A stretch of DNA of 64,000 bases. It comes from Rhodopirellula baltica SH 1. Lineage in GTDB: Bacteria; Planctomycetota; Planctomycetia; Pirellulales; Pirellulaceae. The notes below the pieces were generated by a model. That model ran no database searches and was not told where the DNA came from. It saw only the letters and a list, made by a program, of their open reading frames with translations. The stretch covers positions 6,754,001 to 6,818,000 of the forward strand of contig NC_005027.1 in assembly GCF_000196115.1 (NCBI RefSeq), read 5' to 3'. The translations under genes were made by a program, and so were the position numbers. Positions 63,708 to 64,000 of the stretch are shown in pieces (position 1 is the stretch's first letter; every line of letters begins with the position of its first letter).

Positions 63708-64000
63708 ATGAAACGTTTTTTGTTTCCACGTTGGGTCAATCCCTTCTTGGGCGTTCTAGGACTGGCCATTGTTGGCGGAGGCGTGTACGCCGCTGCCATG
63801 GGTGGATTGGTCACGGACCCTCAGACTCTCAACGTGGGCTATCAACCGACTCAGCCGGTCCCATTCAGTCACGCGATTCACGCGGGACAGTTGAAAATGG
63901 ATTGTCGGTACTGCCACAACACCGTTTTTGATGCCGCCCACGCTGCTGTGCCTCCAACGGCAACCTGCGTGAATTGTCACTCGCCCGCCGCTGAGAACGG
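63708..64000 (+). CDS. actA: Alternative complex III subunit ActA-like multihaem cytochrome c (partial)
   Basis: The frame from the ATG at 63708 stays open to the window end (97 complete codons). It starts MKRFLFPRWVNPFLGVLG, with a membrane segment or signal, then PVPFSHAIHAGQLKMDCRYCH and PPTATCVNCHSPA: two CxxCH haem sites with the H-x-x-H spacing of the cytochrome c3-like ActA. ActA passes electrons within alternative complex III, a quinol:cytochrome c oxidoreductase. The other subunits (actB to actF) would follow beyond the window. The symbol is inferred from the motif order. Confidence 0.8.
   Translation, partial: MKRFLFPRWVNPFLGVLGLAIVGGGVYAAAMGGLVTDPQTLNVGYQPTQPVPFSHAIHAGQLKMDCRYCHNTVFDAAHAAVPPTATCVNCHSPAAEN

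Overview
The window looks like chromosome of a marine planctomycete of the Pirellulaceae, most like Rhodopirellula. The evidence is the family content: a paired DUF1549/DUF1553 cytochrome-type protein and DUF1501 protein, an SHD1-domain secreted protein, a Ser/Thr kinase with a DWG motif in place of DFG, a DUF1559-like H-X9-DG motif, PQQ-propeller and Tat-exported Gfo/Idh/MocA proteins, and many small genes coupled by 4-base ATGA overlaps. The species assignment is inference; there is no 16S gene here. I recognised no tRNA, rRNA, CRISPR array, insertion sequence or phage gene.

Layout. 1-16.6 kb: secreted and catabolic proteins (a DUF1585-like C-terminus, an SHD1 protein, a TlpA-like thioredoxin, a ceramidase-like hydrolase, a THUMP RNA methyltransferase, a fatty acid desaturase, a DUF3500 protein, a NagA-like deacetylase, a PQQ propeller and a Tat oxidoreductase). 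16.6-20.8 kb: the DUF1501 and DUF1549/1553 pair. 21.4-24.9 kb: a receptor-like Ser/Thr kinase translationally coupled to an FHA-GGDEF diguanylate cyclase. 25.3-33.2 kb: EfpL (YeiP), a lipoprotein, a DUF4437 gene broken by one amber codon, a glycosyltransferase, leuB, cdsA and an FMN reductase. 33.4-39.7 kb: a five-gene exopolysaccharide operon on the minus strand (Wzz-like co-polymerase, sugar-phosphate transferase, GT4, polysaccharide deacetylase, WecG/TagA-type transferase). 40-42.4 kb: a methyltransferase and thyA-folA. 42.7-45.6 kb: the alpha ribosomal operon rpsM-rpsK-rpoA-rplQ with its own promoter, a structured leader and a terminator; rpmJ and rpsD are absent from it. 45.7-54.7 kb: a sialidase-like protein, an amidohydrolase, a cupin/JmjC-like protein, an exported nickel superoxide dismutase, a GH3 / ketopantoate-reductase-like / ATP-grasp cluster and a DUF3127 protein. 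54.8-64 kb: an orphan histidine kinase, glmS, leuC-leuD, pyrF and the first gene (actA-like) of an alternative complex III operon, which is cut by the window end.

Working together: the kinase/FHA-GGDEF pair could turn Ser/Thr phosphorylation into c-di-GMP. The sugar-phosphate transferase of the exopolysaccharide operon carries a degenerate GGDEF-like N-terminus, so c-di-GMP control of exopolysaccharide is a testable link. leuB and leuCD complete part of leucine synthesis although they lie about 28 kb apart.

Best candidates for something new: the exported Ni-SOD, whose Ni-ligand His1 would be made by signal peptidase; the GH3/PanE-like/ATP-grasp cluster, which may make an amide-type small molecule; the kinase-FHA-GGDEF unit; and two multibranched inverted-repeat elements between genes.
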